The translations under genes and the position numbers were made by a program. Shown here in pieces: positions 47,053 through 55,844 of a stretch of 64,000 nt of DNA. Source of the DNA: Pseudaminobacter salicylatoxidans. Lineage in GTDB: Bacteria > Pseudomonadota > Alphaproteobacteria > Rhizobiales > Rhizobiaceae. The DNA is taken from NCBI RefSeq assembly GCF_003148475.1, contig NZ_QGGG01000021.1, positions 1 through 64,000 of the forward strand, written 5' to 3'. The notes under the pieces are model-generated. The model was not told where the DNA came from and did not search any database. It was given only the letters and a program-made list of their open reading frames with translations. Positions within the stretch are counted from its first letter, which is position 1. Every line of letters starts with the position of its first letter.

Positions 47053-47793
47053 ATGTCGAGCATGCCACTGGCTCACCGCAGGACCACCACCGAGCGCGGC
47101 TACGGCTGGCAGTGGCAGAAGCTGCGCCTTGTCATCCTCGCACAGGAGCCGTTGTGCCGGTTCTGCAAGCAGGCAGGGAAGATCGTCCAGGCTGATGAGG
47201 TCGACCACATCGACAGTGACAGCTTCAACAATGAATGGGAGAACCTGCGGCCGCTGTGCCGCCCCTGCCACCTGAAACGCACTGCCAAGGACCAGGCATT
47301 TGGCAAGCACCAGTGGCGGCCGGAATGGCTGCGACCCTCAGCAATCCCGCTGGTGATCGTGTGCGGCGCCCCTGCTTCGGGCAAGAGCAGCTACGTCAGG
47401 GAGCGTGCCGGCCCCGGAGATCTGGTGATCGACCTCGATGTCATCGCCTCGGAACTGTCGGGCCAATCGCTTCACGGGTGGGACAGAGCCAAGTGGCTGA
47501 CGCCAGCGATCCGCGCCCGCAACGAGATGCTGGGCGACATCATGCGGTCAACGGCGCAATGGCCCCGTGCATGGCTGATCGTCTCCGAGGCCAGACCGGA
47601 CAACAGGCAATGGTGGGCAGACACGATGCAGCCCGAGCGCATCATCGTGCTGGAGACGCCGCCAGCGGTATGCATGGCCCGTGCGAAGGCAGACAGCGCC
47701 CGCCCGAGGGAGATCACCTTCGAGGCGATAGGCAAGTGGTGGAGCGCCTACGAGCGCAGGGAAGGCGATGAGGTGGTGAGGCATGGCGCGTAA
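47053..47793 (+). CDS. Fusion of HNH endonuclease and P-loop kinase-like domain
   Basis: 246 residues. Residues 1-90 form an HNH nuclease: CRFCKQAG, EVDHIDSDSFNNEWENLRPLCRPCH (two CxxC pairs, DH and N). Residues 100-246 hold a P-loop (VIVCGAPASGKSSYVRERAG) with a kinase-like fold (AAA_33 type), VIDLDVIAS and LIVSEARPDN. HNH proteins beside terminase are common partners in cos cleavage; fusion to a P-loop kinase is unusual. It begins just after the tRNA. Upstream in-frame region shows a weak GGGGA site. Confidence 0.85.
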   Translation: MSSMPLAHRRTTTERGYGWQWQKLRLVILAQEPLCRFCKQAGKIVQADEVDHIDSDSFNNEWENLRPLCRPCHLKRTAKDQAFGKHQWRPEWLRPSAIPLVIVCGAPASGKSSYVRERAGPGDLVIDLDVIASELSGQSLHGWDRAKWLTPAIRARNEMLGDIMRSTAQWPRAWLIVSEARPDNRQWWADTMQPERIIVLETPPAVCMARAKADSARPREITFEAIGKWWSAYERREGDEVVRHGA

Positions 47794-47965
47794 CGCAGGT
47801 GAGATCGTCATTGATGGCAGGGAGCTGATGTCCAGCCTCACCGTAAGCATCCGCATGTCCCGCATGTTCGGTGTCCGCATCTGGATAGCGACGCGGCTGT
47901 TCGAACTTGCCGGACTGGTCACAGGCTGGAACGTCGTGGTTGAGATCGAGGGCGACGAGGAATGA
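47783..47965 (+). CDS. Hypothetical phage protein
   Basis: 60 residues, MARNAGEIVIDGRELMSSLTVS, with a hydrophobic C-terminal half. It overlaps the genes on both sides, so it is translated as part of the packaging operon. Function unknown. Confidence 0.6.
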   Translation: MARNAGEIVIDGRELMSSLTVSIRMSRMFGVRIWIATRLFELAGLVTGWNVVVEIEGDEE

Positions 47966-48222
47966 GCAAGATCGTCACGTCCGAGGTGAACGAGCGTCGG
48001 CATCGCGTCATCATCGATCGGCATGAGTTGAAGCGCATCGTGGGTGAGGCTGTCGCCAAGGAGCTTGGTATCCGACACGCCGCACATGGCCAGACGTGGG
48101 ACTTCAGCTTCAAGGACGAGACGGAAGGCCCCCCCGGCTACAAGGTCGGGACAGGCTGCATTGTCGATGTGGTCGAGGACCTGAGGCCACAGGATGCCAA
48201 AGACGACACAAGGCGCGAATAA
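47962..48222 (+). CDS. Hypothetical phage protein
   Basis: 86 residues, starting MSKIVTSEVNERRHRVIIDRHE. Contains HELKRIVGEAVAKEL and a beta-rich segment WDFSFKDETEGPPGYKVG. Function unknown; it precedes the candidate cos region. Confidence 0.6.
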   Translation: MSKIVTSEVNERRHRVIIDRHELKRIVGEAVAKELGIRHAAHGQTWDFSFKDETEGPPGYKVGTGCIVDVVEDLRPQDAKDDTRRE

Positions 48223-48248
48223 CAGGTCAAGCACTATTCGGCCGTTTC

Positions 48249-48268
48249 TCGGGTGGGAGGGGGAGGGT
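48249..48268. promoter_or_regulatory. Candidate cos (packaging) region, G-rich tract before terS
   Basis: GGGTGGGAGGGGGAGGGTCA lies in the 123-bp gap before the small terminase gene. G-rich tracts of this kind occur just upstream of P27-type terS in cos phages, and the HNH-terS-terL gene order fits. No cleavage evidence. Confidence 0.35.
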
Positions 48269-48345
48269 CAAAACCTTTCATGGTTCGATCCCTGACCGGC
48301 GGCCCCAAGGAAACTTCTGCGCGTGCAAAATGAAGGACATTTTTG

Positions 48346-48825
48346 ATGGCCGGTAGAAAGCGCACGCCTGATCACTTGAAAATCGTCGCGGGAACCGCGC
48401 AGCCCTGCAGGATGAACCCAGACGCGCCCGCCTCAGTTACTGGCACGATGGAGGCACCGGCATGGCTGTCTGCCCGCGCATCCGAACTGTTTGACCAACT
48501 TGCGGTGATCATCGCTGACATGGGGATCGCGTCTGTTTCGGATGCCGCGATGCTGGCGATGGCGGCGTCCCGTCTTGAGGAAATCGAAATCTGCACGGCG
48601 ATGATCGAGGACGGCGGCCGGACCTTTGTCAGCGGCGTGAAATACGACGACGAAGGGCGGATCGTCAGTCAGCAGATCAAGGGGCATCCGGCCGTGGCCC
48701 AGCGCAGTGAAGCGATGCGGCATGCGCAGTCCTTGCTCGCAGAGTTCGGCTTATCGCCGTCCGCGCGCTCGAAGGTGTCAGTGAGCAAGCCAAATGAAAA
48801 GAACCCCTTCGCGGCGCTCGGCTGA
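48346..48825 (+). CDS. terS: Phage terminase small subunit (P27 family)
   Basis: 159 residues from ATG 48346 (MAGRKRTPDHLKIVAGTAQPCRMN), the usual P27 opening G-R-K-R-T-P...L-K. WLSARASELFDQLAVIIADMGIASVSDAAMLAMAASRLEEI and VAQRSEAMRHAQSLLAEFGLSPSARSKV complete the family pattern. It recognises the packaging site and feeds the large subunit, whose gene overlaps by 32 bp. Confidence 0.92.
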   Translation: MAGRKRTPDHLKIVAGTAQPCRMNPDAPASVTGTMEAPAWLSARASELFDQLAVIIADMGIASVSDAAMLAMAASRLEEIEICTAMIEDGGRTFVSGVKYDDEGRIVSQQIKGHPAVAQRSEAMRHAQSLLAEFGLSPSARSKVSVSKPNEKNPFAALG

Positions 48826-50548
48826 ACACCCGCATGTCGAGGTCGGCAATCGCTACGCCAAGGAGGTAGTCGCAGGGAAGATACCGGCCTGCAAGTGGGT
48901 TCGGCTGGCATGTCAGCGTCACCTCGACGACCTTGCCCGGCAGAGGGATCGAGCATTCGATTACAGGTTCGATCCGACGGCGGCCGAGAAGGTCTGCCAG
49001 TTCGTCGAGCTCATGCCGCACACGAAGGGCGCTTGGGCATCGCGCGGCGAGACGCTGGTGATGCAGCCGTGGCAGGTGTTCCTGACCATCTGCATCTTCG
49101 GCTGGATCAGCAAGGTCGATGGGTTTCGCCGGTTCCGGCGGGCGCTTCTCTTGGTCCCCCGGAAGAACGGAAAAAGCGCATGGGCGGCGGCCATCGGCCT
49201 CTACATGCTGGCGGCGGACAGTGAACACGGTGCCGAGGTCTATTCCGGTGCCACGACAGAGAAGCAGGCATGGGAGGTTTTTCGCCCGGCGCGCATCATG
49301 GCAATGCGACAGGCGGCGTTCCGCGAGCACTACGGCGTCTCGGTCAATGCGTCGAACCTGCACATGCTGAGCAACGAAAGCCGGTTTGAACCGGTGATCG
49401 GCAAGCCGGGCGATGGTTCCTCGCCGCACTGCGGATTGATCGACGAGTATCATGAACATGCGACCGACGACATGCTCGCGACGATGCAGACCGGCATGGG
49501 AGCGCGGGATCAGCCATTGATCCTCGTCATCACAACGGCGGGCTCCAACATCGCCGGTCCCTGCTACGCCATGATGCAGGAAGCACGCCGCATGCTCGAC
49601 GGGATCGTCGATGACGACGAACTGTTTGCGCTGATGTACGGCCTTGATCCGGAGGACGATTGGACAGAGGAAGCCTCGCTTCGGAAGGCGAACCCGAATT
49701 TTGGTGTTTCGGTTGGTGACAAGTTCCTGCTGTCGGAGCAGCGCCAGGCGATCAACAACGCACGGCACGTTTCGCGCTTCAAGACCAAGCACCTGAACGA
49801 ATGGGTCAACGCGAAGGAAGTTTTCTTCAACATCCAGCGCTGGATTGAAAGTGCGGTGCCGGGCCTCTCGATCGATGATTTCGCCGGCCAGCCTTGCCGG
49901 ATCGGGCTCGATCTTGCGTCCAAGGTGGACGTGGCCGCGATGGAGATCACGTTCAAGCTCGACGAGTGCGACTGCCCGAAGGCGGCGGAACTGATCAAAA
50001 CGGATTTCAAGTTCGCGCGCTTCGGCCGCTACTACCTGCCGTCAGCCGCCATCGAGAAGGGTGAGAACGAGCACTATCAGGCGTGGCACCGCGACGGCCT
50101 CATCGTCCAGTCGGACGGCGAGATGAACGACATGACGCTGATCCGCGATGACATTCTCGGCATCCGCGACAAGCACCAGCTTCTGGAGGTCGCCTACGAT
50201 CCGGATCAGGCGCGCATGATGGTGAGCGAGCTTCAGGCCGAGGGCATCACCTGCACGGAAGTCTTCGCGACGATGAAGAACTTCTCCGAGCCGATGAAGG
50301 AAATGGACGGTCTGATCCGTGAGCGGGCCATCGCCCATGACGGCGATCCGATCTTCACATGGATGCTGTCGAACGTCGTGACCAAGGCCAACCACCGCGA
50401 TCAGGTCTATCCGCGCAAGGAGCGCGACGAAAACAAGATCGACGGCCCGGTGGCGCACATCATGGCGCTGGGTCGGTGGATGATCGCCGATGAACCCGCG
50501 CCGGCATCGCCGTGGGATGACCCTGAATTTTCTCTGGTGAACGCATGA
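48794..50548 (+). CDS. terL: Phage terminase large subunit
   Basis: 584 residues. ATPase centre: LLLVPRKNGKSAWAAAI (Walker A-like), then the catalytic-Asp segment CGLIDEYHEH. The nuclease domain has DLASKVDVAAMEI (first acidic motif) and VAYDPDQARMMVSEL, typical of the Terminase_1/HK97 branch. It drives DNA into the prohead. The ATG at 48794 lies inside terS, a common overlap. The portal gene starts 4 bp before its stop. Confidence 0.94.
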   Translation: MKRTPSRRSAEHPHVEVGNRYAKEVVAGKIPACKWVRLACQRHLDDLARQRDRAFDYRFDPTAAEKVCQFVELMPHTKGAWASRGETLVMQPWQVFLTICIFGWISKVDGFRRFRRALLLVPRKNGKSAWAAAIGLYMLAADSEHGAEVYSGATTEKQAWEVFRPARIMAMRQAAFREHYGVSVNASNLHMLSNESRFEPVIGKPGDGSSPHCGLIDEYHEHATDDMLATMQTGMGARDQPLILVITTAGSNIAGPCYAMMQEARRMLDGIVDDDELFALMYGLDPEDDWTEEASLRKANPNFGVSVGDKFLLSEQRQAINNARHVSRFKTKHLNEWVNAKEVFFNIQRWIESAVPGLSIDDFAGQPCRIGLDLASKVDVAAMEITFKLDECDCPKAAELIKTDFKFARFGRYYLPSAAIEKGENEHYQAWHRDGLIVQSDGEMNDMTLIRDDILGIRDKHQLLEVAYDPDQARMMVSELQAEGITCTEVFATMKNFSEPMKEMDGLIRERAIAHDGDPIFTWMLSNVVTKANHRDQVYPRKERDENKIDGPVAHIMALGRWMIADEPAPASPWDDPEFSLVNA

Positions 50549-51804
50549 AACTGTTCGGCTTCAACGTTCGGCGCGAGGTGCGCTCTGCCACGTCGCCCGA
50601 GAACGAGAGCGTTCCCGTCAGCGCGGAGAACTTTCTTTCGTTCTTTGGCGTGCAGTCTGTCGACCTGCCGCCTGTCACTATTGATCGAGCTTTGACCGTA
50701 CCGGCGGTTGCGGCGGCTGTGGCGTTCCTGTCGCGTACGCTGGCCGCGCTGCCGCTGCATGCCTACCAGTCCTCAAAGGACGGCGCGAAGCGCGTGAGTG
50801 GCAAGCTCGGCGCGGTCGTTCACGACAATGCCAACGACGAAATGTCGAGTTTCCTGTTTCGGCAATATTTCTGGCAGCAGGTGTTTACCGGCGGCCGTGG
50901 ATTGGCGTGGATCGAGCGGGATGGCAGGGAAATCGTCAACCTGTGGCCGATGGACCCGCGTAAGGTCACCGTCAAACGGGTTGCCGGGCGCCGGATCTAC
51001 AAGTTCGAGAACAAGGAATACCCGGCCGCCGATGTGATCGATGTGCCGTTCATGCTGAAGGCCGATCAGCTTTCGCACTACGGGCCGATCAATCTGGCAG
51101 CCAAGGCCATCCAGCTTGCTATTGCCATGAACGATTATGGTTCGAACTTCTTTGCTGGCGGCGGCGTTCCGCCTCTGGCGATTTCAGGGCCATTACCGCA
51201 AGGCGATCCGGCATTGAAGCGTGCGGCCGGCGACGTGGACCGGGCCATCAAGTTCGCCAAAGAGAACAAGAGTCCCATCCTGCCGATCCCGGCTGGCCAC
51301 GAACTGAAGCCGGTGGGCTTTGATCCTGCCAAGGGCCAGATGGTCGAGGCACGGCTGTTTCAGATCCAGGAGATTGCGCGGTCGTGGCAGATGCCGCCGG
51401 CCTTCCTACAAGACCTGAGCAAAGGCACTTTCGCCAATGTCGAGCAACAGGACCTGCATCTGGTCAAGCATCTGATCGGCCAATGGTCGGAAGCGCTCGA
51501 AGGCGAGATGAACCTGAAGCTGTTCGGCCGAGAGAGCGGCGGCTTGTACGTCGAGCACAATCTGGACGGCCTGATGCGCGGCGACTTCAAGTCGAGGGTC
51601 GAGGGTATCGCCCGCGCCATCCAGACCGCGCAGATTACGCCTAATGAAGGGCGGGCGCTGGAAAATCGGCCGAGGCACAAGAACCCGGATGCCGACGAAT
51701 TGCTGGTCCAGGGCGCGACCGTGGTGCTCGGCAAGCAGCCGGTTCAGTCGGCATTGCCGAAGCCGGCAGACGATAACGGAGAGGACGACAATGCCGAAGC
51801 CTGA
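50545..51804 (+). CDS. Phage portal protein (HK97 family)
   Basis: 419 residues. PAVAAAVAFLSRTLAALPLHAY (N-terminal portal helix), GRGLAWIERDGREIVNLWPMDPRKV, and FGRESGGLYVEHNLDGLMRGD with TPNEGRALENRP are HK97 portal patterns. It forms the DNA entry ring and connector. The C-terminal 13 bp overlap the protease gene. Start ATG at 50545 is coupled to the terminase stop. Confidence 0.94.
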   Translation: MKLFGFNVRREVRSATSPENESVPVSAENFLSFFGVQSVDLPPVTIDRALTVPAVAAAVAFLSRTLAALPLHAYQSSKDGAKRVSGKLGAVVHDNANDEMSSFLFRQYFWQQVFTGGRGLAWIERDGREIVNLWPMDPRKVTVKRVAGRRIYKFENKEYPAADVIDVPFMLKADQLSHYGPINLAAKAIQLAIAMNDYGSNFFAGGGVPPLAISGPLPQGDPALKRAAGDVDRAIKFAKENKSPILPIPAGHELKPVGFDPAKGQMVEARLFQIQEIARSWQMPPAFLQDLSKGTFANVEQQDLHLVKHLIGQWSEALEGEMNLKLFGRESGGLYVEHNLDGLMRGDFKSRVEGIARAIQTAQITPNEGRALENRPRHKNPDADELLVQGATVVLGKQPVQSALPKPADDNGEDDNAEA

Positions 51805-52378
51805 CATTGAAAAGCGTAGCGGCATCCCGGCCGAAATCCGCGCCGATGAGACCGGCGTCAAGGTTTCCGGCTACGCAGCCGTGTTCAATCAGGAGGCTGA
51901 CATCGGCGGTTACTTCCGTGAGGTCATCCTGCCCGGCGCGTTTCGCAAGGCGCTGGGATCGAACGATGTGCCTTTCCTGATCAACCACGCGGGCCTGCCG
52001 CTGGCGCGTACCCGGTCGGGCACGCTCAAGCTGACGGAAGACAGCCATGGGCTGAAGATCGAGACGGAGCTGGATGCGAGCGACCCGGACGTCCAGCGGA
52101 TCGTGCCGAAGATGAAACGCGGCGATCTCGACAAGATGTCCTTTGCGTTCCGCGCAACCGTCCAGCGCTGGGACGATACGCAGGACCCGCCGCTTCGCAC
52201 CGTCGAGGAAGTCGAATTGTTCGACGTATCGGTTGTGACGGACCCTGCCTATGACGGGACCTCCATTGCGCTGCGCTCGCTCGATGAGGCACGCAAGGAA
52301 GGCCGACGCCAGCACAACGCCGCCGCGTTCGCCCGGCGCAAGGCCGAGGCTGAAGCCCGGTTCCGCAACATCATCTGA
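51791..52378 (+). CDS. Prohead protease (HK97 family, S78)
   Basis: 195 residues. GYAAVFNQEADIGGYFREVILPGAF is the family opening; the catalytic His is in VPFLINHAGLPLAR and the Ser in LDKMSFAFRA. It trims the N-terminal scaffold domain of the capsid protein. ATG at 51791 overlaps the portal gene. C-terminal basic tail RRKAEAEARFRN is variable. Confidence 0.93.
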   Translation: MPKPDIEKRSGIPAEIRADETGVKVSGYAAVFNQEADIGGYFREVILPGAFRKALGSNDVPFLINHAGLPLARTRSGTLKLTEDSHGLKIETELDASDPDVQRIVPKMKRGDLDKMSFAFRATVQRWDDTQDPPLRTVEEVELFDVSVVTDPAYDGTSIALRSLDEARKEGRRQHNAAAFARRKAEAEARFRNII

Positions 52379-52481
52379 GTTTACCCGGCATTTGCCGGAG
52401 GGCGTGGCAAGCATCCCGCTTCCCGTCTCCACCGCCTGCTTTCGAGCGGGCCTTTCGACGTTGAGCACATGGGAGATCATC

Positions 52482-53759
52482 ATGCTCAAGGAACTGATCG
52501 AGAAGCGGGAAAAGCTCGTAGCCGACGCCCGCTCTGCCCTGGACGAGATCAAGAAGAATACCGACGAGGCCCGCGCTGCGGAACTCGAAAAGCGCCATGA
52601 CGACATCATGGCTGACTTCGACAAGGTCGAGGTCCAGATCGCGCGGGAGCAGCGCATGGCGGCTGCGCAGAAGCGCATCGATGACGCGGCGGCCGAGGAA
52701 CGCGCGAAGAAGCGTCCCAATCCCGGCGATGGTGAAGCGCGCGGTCAGGACGAGGGTGAGGCTCTGGAATACCGTCAGGTCTTCCACAGGTTCATCGCCT
52801 GCGGTGGCGATCCGACCGAACTTTCCAGCGAGGAGCGTTCGGTGCTCAGGGCCGGCGTGCAGGCCAAGGCCGAGTTCCGCGCTCAGGTCACCGGCATGCC
52901 AGCCTCCGGCGGCTACACGGTTCCGACCGAGCTTGCCAACGAAATCATCAAGTCGATGAAGGCATGGGGGCCGATGTACGATGAGGACATCTGCACCGTC
53001 ATGACCACGGCGAGCGGCAATCCGATCAAGATCCCGACGGTCGATGACACGGCGGTGACTGCCGGCAAGCACACCGAAGGCACGGCGCTCACCGATGACG
53101 GCGGTAAGGACGTCACCTTCGGGCAGAAGTCGCTCGACGCCTACGTCTACGACACCGAGTTCGTCCGCTTCTCGATGGAGCTGGCGCAGGACAGCATCTT
53201 CAATATGGAGGCGTTGCTTGGCGGATTGCTCGGTGAACGTCTCGGCCGCATCGCCAATAAGGAACTGACCGTTGGCGCCGGCACGACTGATCCGAACGGC
53301 GTCGTCACGGCGTCCAGCCTTGGCAAGACCGCAACTGCGGTGGCCGCGATCACCTATGACGAGATCATCGACCTCGTGCATTCCGTGGACCCGGCTTACC
53401 GGACCTCGCCAAAGGTGCGCTTCATGTTCAATGACGGCACCCTTGCGGCGCTGCGCAAGCTGAAGGATGCGGAGAACCGCTACATCTGGTCGGCCGGCGA
53501 CGTGCAGAACGGCGTTCCCGGCACCATCCTCGGCTACCGCTATTCCATCAACCAGGCGATGGACAGCCTTGCGGCGGCCAAGAAGGTCATGCTGTTCGGC
53601 GACTTCGGCAAGTACTTCGTCCGCAAGGTCGGCTCGCCCGTCATCGGAGTGCTGCGCGAGCGCTTCTGGCCGGACCTCGGCATCGCCGGCCTGATCCGTT
53701 TCGACGGCGAACTGGGCGATACCGCAGCCGTCAAGCACCTCATCACCGCCGCCACGTAA
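52482..53759 (+). CDS. Major capsid protein (HK97 fold)
   Basis: 425 residues. Residues 1-110 are a charged coiled coil (KRHDDIMADFDKVEVQIAREQR), the delta-domain scaffold removed by the protease. The HK97 fold starts near GMPASGGYTVPTELANEII and includes the TVGAGTTDPNGVV glycine-rich turn, MFNDGTLAALRKLKD and KKVMLFGDFGKYFVRKVG. GGGAGA precedes the ATG at 52482. It assembles the head shell with the portal and protease upstream. Confidence 0.95.
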   Translation: MLKELIEKREKLVADARSALDEIKKNTDEARAAELEKRHDDIMADFDKVEVQIAREQRMAAAQKRIDDAAAEERAKKRPNPGDGEARGQDEGEALEYRQVFHRFIACGGDPTELSSEERSVLRAGVQAKAEFRAQVTGMPASGGYTVPTELANEIIKSMKAWGPMYDEDICTVMTTASGNPIKIPTVDDTAVTAGKHTEGTALTDDGGKDVTFGQKSLDAYVYDTEFVRFSMELAQDSIFNMEALLGGLLGERLGRIANKELTVGAGTTDPNGVVTASSLGKTATAVAAITYDEIIDLVHSVDPAYRTSPKVRFMFNDGTLAALRKLKDAENRYIWSAGDVQNGVPGTILGYRYSINQAMDSLAAAKKVMLFGDFGKYFVRKVGSPVIGVLRERFWPDLGIAGLIRFDGELGDTAAVKHLITAAT

Positions 53760-53828
53760 GTTCGGCTTTGCAAGGCGGGCGGCTCCGGTCGCCCGCACTC
53801 AAAACCGAAGAAGTGAGGAGTGTTCCCA

Positions 53829-54011
53829 ATGAAAATCAGGATGCTGACGTCCTTTGCCGGAACGGACTTCACCGTATCGGCAAACGAAGAAACCGAACGC
53901 TTTACTGAAGCGGAAGCCGTTCGCATGATCGAGGCGGGATATGCCGTACCGGTTGCCGCGCCGAAGGTCGAACGCGCCGTGAAGACGCCGGCCCCGGAAA
54001 AGCGCGGTTGA
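53829..54011 (+). CDS. Small phage protein after the capsid gene
   Basis: 60 residues, MKIRMLTSFAGTDFTVSANE, with EAEAVRMIEAGYAVPVAAPK. Proteins of this pattern often follow the capsid gene in alphaproteobacterial phages; function unknown. GAGGAG is 8 bp before the start. Confidence 0.75.
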   Translation: MKIRMLTSFAGTDFTVSANEETERFTEAEAVRMIEAGYAVPVAAPKVERAVKTPAPEKRG

Positions 54012-54013
54012 CC

Positions 54014-54577
54014 ATGTGGTATCCGTCGACCGTCTTAGCCGCGCCGGCCGCCGAGCCGGTGACGTTGGCCGATGCACAGGTGCAATGCGGCATCTTGCCG
54101 GGCGAGACGCATTTCGACACGCTGCTCAACCGGCTGATCAAGGCGGCGCGCGCGCATGCGGAGGAATACTGCAATGCCCGATGGGCGGAGCAAACCATCT
54201 CGTCGCAGTGTGACAGCTTCGCCGATTTCGCCCGCCTATCTGAAGGCCCGCTGAAATCGGTCACGACCATCGGATATGTCGACGCGTCCGGCGCTGCGCA
54301 GGTCCTCGATGATGCGGTCTATCAGGAGCAAAAGGACGGGCTGGAGCCGTCGATCTCGATCAAGTCCGGTCAGACGTGGCCCCGTATCCGCTTAGGCTCC
54401 CGGATCACCCTGACGGCCGTCTATGGCGGCGCGGTTCCCGAGAGCGTGCAGCATGCCATGCTGATGCTGATCGGTCACTGGTTCGTCAATCGTGATGCCG
54501 TGGTCACCGGCACCATCACAACGACGATCCCCATGAGTGTCGATGCACTGCTCAGCAATCATCGTCGAGGTGCATGA
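54014..54577 (+). CDS. Head-tail connector protein (gp6-like)
   Basis: 187 residues. EPVTLADAQVQCGILPGETHFDTLLNRLIKAARAHAEEYCNARW matches the gp6-like connector opening (helix, then aromatic-rich segment). DGLEPSISIKSGQTWP and ITLTAVYGGAVPESVQHAMLMLIGHWFVNRDAV follow. It joins the portal to the tail. The ATG at 54014 follows the previous stop by 2 bp. Confidence 0.88.
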   Translation: MWYPSTVLAAPAAEPVTLADAQVQCGILPGETHFDTLLNRLIKAARAHAEEYCNARWAEQTISSQCDSFADFARLSEGPLKSVTTIGYVDASGAAQVLDDAVYQEQKDGLEPSISIKSGQTWPRIRLGSRITLTAVYGGAVPESVQHAMLMLIGHWFVNRDAVVTGTITTTIPMSVDALLSNHRRGA

Positions 54578-54930
54578 TGGCGCGCACCGGCAACATGACC
54601 ATCCGTGTCCATTGTCAGAAGACGGTCGACGCCCTCGACGAACTGGGCCATCCCGTTCCGGGCGGCGGCAAGTGGGAAACGCAGTTCACCGTTCTGGCCG
54701 CATTCGAGCCGAAGACCGGCGGTGAGCAGGTGCTGGCCGGCCGGCTGCAAGGCATCCAGGCCTATATCGTCACGATCTGGCAGAGCGAGGACACGCGAAA
54801 GATCACGGCTGGCTGGCGGCTGGTCGACGCGGACAACGCTGCCCGCACCTTCAATATCCGCTCCCTGTTCGATCCTGACGGGCGCCGGCTGAAGCTGGAA
54901 ATGCTCGTCGAGCACGGCGTGGCCACCTGA
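54574..54930 (+). CDS. Head closure / head-tail adaptor protein
   Basis: 118 residues. TIRVHCQKTVDALDELGHPVPGGGKWETQFTVLAAFEPKTGGEQVLAGRLQG has the SPP1 gp16/HK97 gp7-type head-tail adaptor pattern (GE..LAGRL.G). It seals the portal. Overlaps its neighbours by 1-4 bp. Confidence 0.83.
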   Translation: MMARTGNMTIRVHCQKTVDALDELGHPVPGGGKWETQFTVLAAFEPKTGGEQVLAGRLQGIQAYIVTIWQSEDTRKITAGWRLVDADNAARTFNIRSLFDPDGRRLKLEMLVEHGVAT

Positions 54931-55379
54931 TGGCGATCCGGGCCAAATTTGTCGGACGTGAGAAGCTGGCAAGGCGACTGCGCGATCTTGCCCCTGACAT
55001 CGACCAGGAGGCGGCCAAGGCGCAGCTTGAGGCTGCCGAGGAACTGGCTGAGGCAATCGAGCAGCGCGCGCCGATCGGTGAGACCGGCGATTACCGCTCC
55101 AGCATCCGGGGTGGCAGGCTCAGCGACAACCCCGGCGCTGCGGTGTTCGGCCTGCGTCAGACCAAGGACAAGAACGCGACCGGCATCTTCGCCAGTTTCT
55201 TGTGGCGTTGGCTGGAATACGGGACCGCCGATCGCACCGTCAAAAAGACCGGGAAGTCGTCTGGGAAGATGGAGAAGCAACCCCACATCTTCCCGACCTA
55301 CCGCCAGCATCAGAAGCGCATCAGGCGCAAGGTCGCCAACGCCATCAACCGCGCTGTGCGCAGGGCGCAGAAGAAATAG
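54930..55379 (+). CDS. HK97-gp10-like tail-terminator-region protein
   Basis: 149 residues. KFVGREKLARRLRDLAPDIDQEAAKAQLEAAEELAEAIEQRAPIGETGDYRSSI is the gp10-like opening; WRWLEYGT and the HIFPTYRQHQKRIRRKV basic tail fit the family. It acts in the neck/tail connection. The start ATG overlaps the previous stop by one base. Confidence 0.85.
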   Translation: MAIRAKFVGREKLARRLRDLAPDIDQEAAKAQLEAAEELAEAIEQRAPIGETGDYRSSIRGGRLSDNPGAAVFGLRQTKDKNATGIFASFLWRWLEYGTADRTVKKTGKSSGKMEKQPHIFPTYRQHQKRIRRKVANAINRAVRRAQKK

Positions 55380-55381
55380 CC

Positions 55382-55795
55382 ATGGCCTCACCTGCAAGAG
55401 AACTGGTCCTGTTCGCCCGCGACAGGCTGCTGAAGGCAGCGAACGTCACGGCGCTGGTCGGTAATCGGGTCTGGTATCGCGCGCCAGAAGACGCCGCTTT
55501 TCCGCACATCGCCAACTTCGACACGTTCGGCGTTCGCGACGACGCGACCTGCATCACCGCCGAAGAGATCACGCTGAACGTCCATGTCTGGACGCGCGAC
55601 GGCATGGATCCGCTGCAGGATGCCCGTGCTATCGCCTACGAGGTCGGCCGCGCCCTGCATGGCTACCCGCTGGCGCTGCCGAGCAATCAGCTTGTGACGC
55701 TCGATCATCGCGGTGATCGCATCTTCTACGACCGCGACGAGCTAACCGGCCACGGCGTCGTCGAGTTCCGGGCAATCGTCCAGTCAAACGCCTGA
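55382..55795 (+). CDS. Tail completion protein (DUF3168-like)
   Basis: 137 residues. PARELVLFARDRLLKAANVTALVGNRVWYRAPEDAAFPHI and LNVHVWTRDGMDPLQDARAIAYEVGRALH are the DUF3168/gp10-terminator pattern, which caps the tail tube at the head side. It follows gp10-like by 2 bp and precedes the major tail protein. Confidence 0.85.
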   Translation: MASPARELVLFARDRLLKAANVTALVGNRVWYRAPEDAAFPHIANFDTFGVRDDATCITAEEITLNVHVWTRDGMDPLQDARAIAYEVGRALHGYPLALPSNQLVTLDHRGDRIFYDRDELTGHGVVEFRAIVQSNA

Positions 55796-55844
55796 CGCCT
55801 CCACCGCCCTTCGGCAAGGCATCCATCACCGAAAGGATACCACC

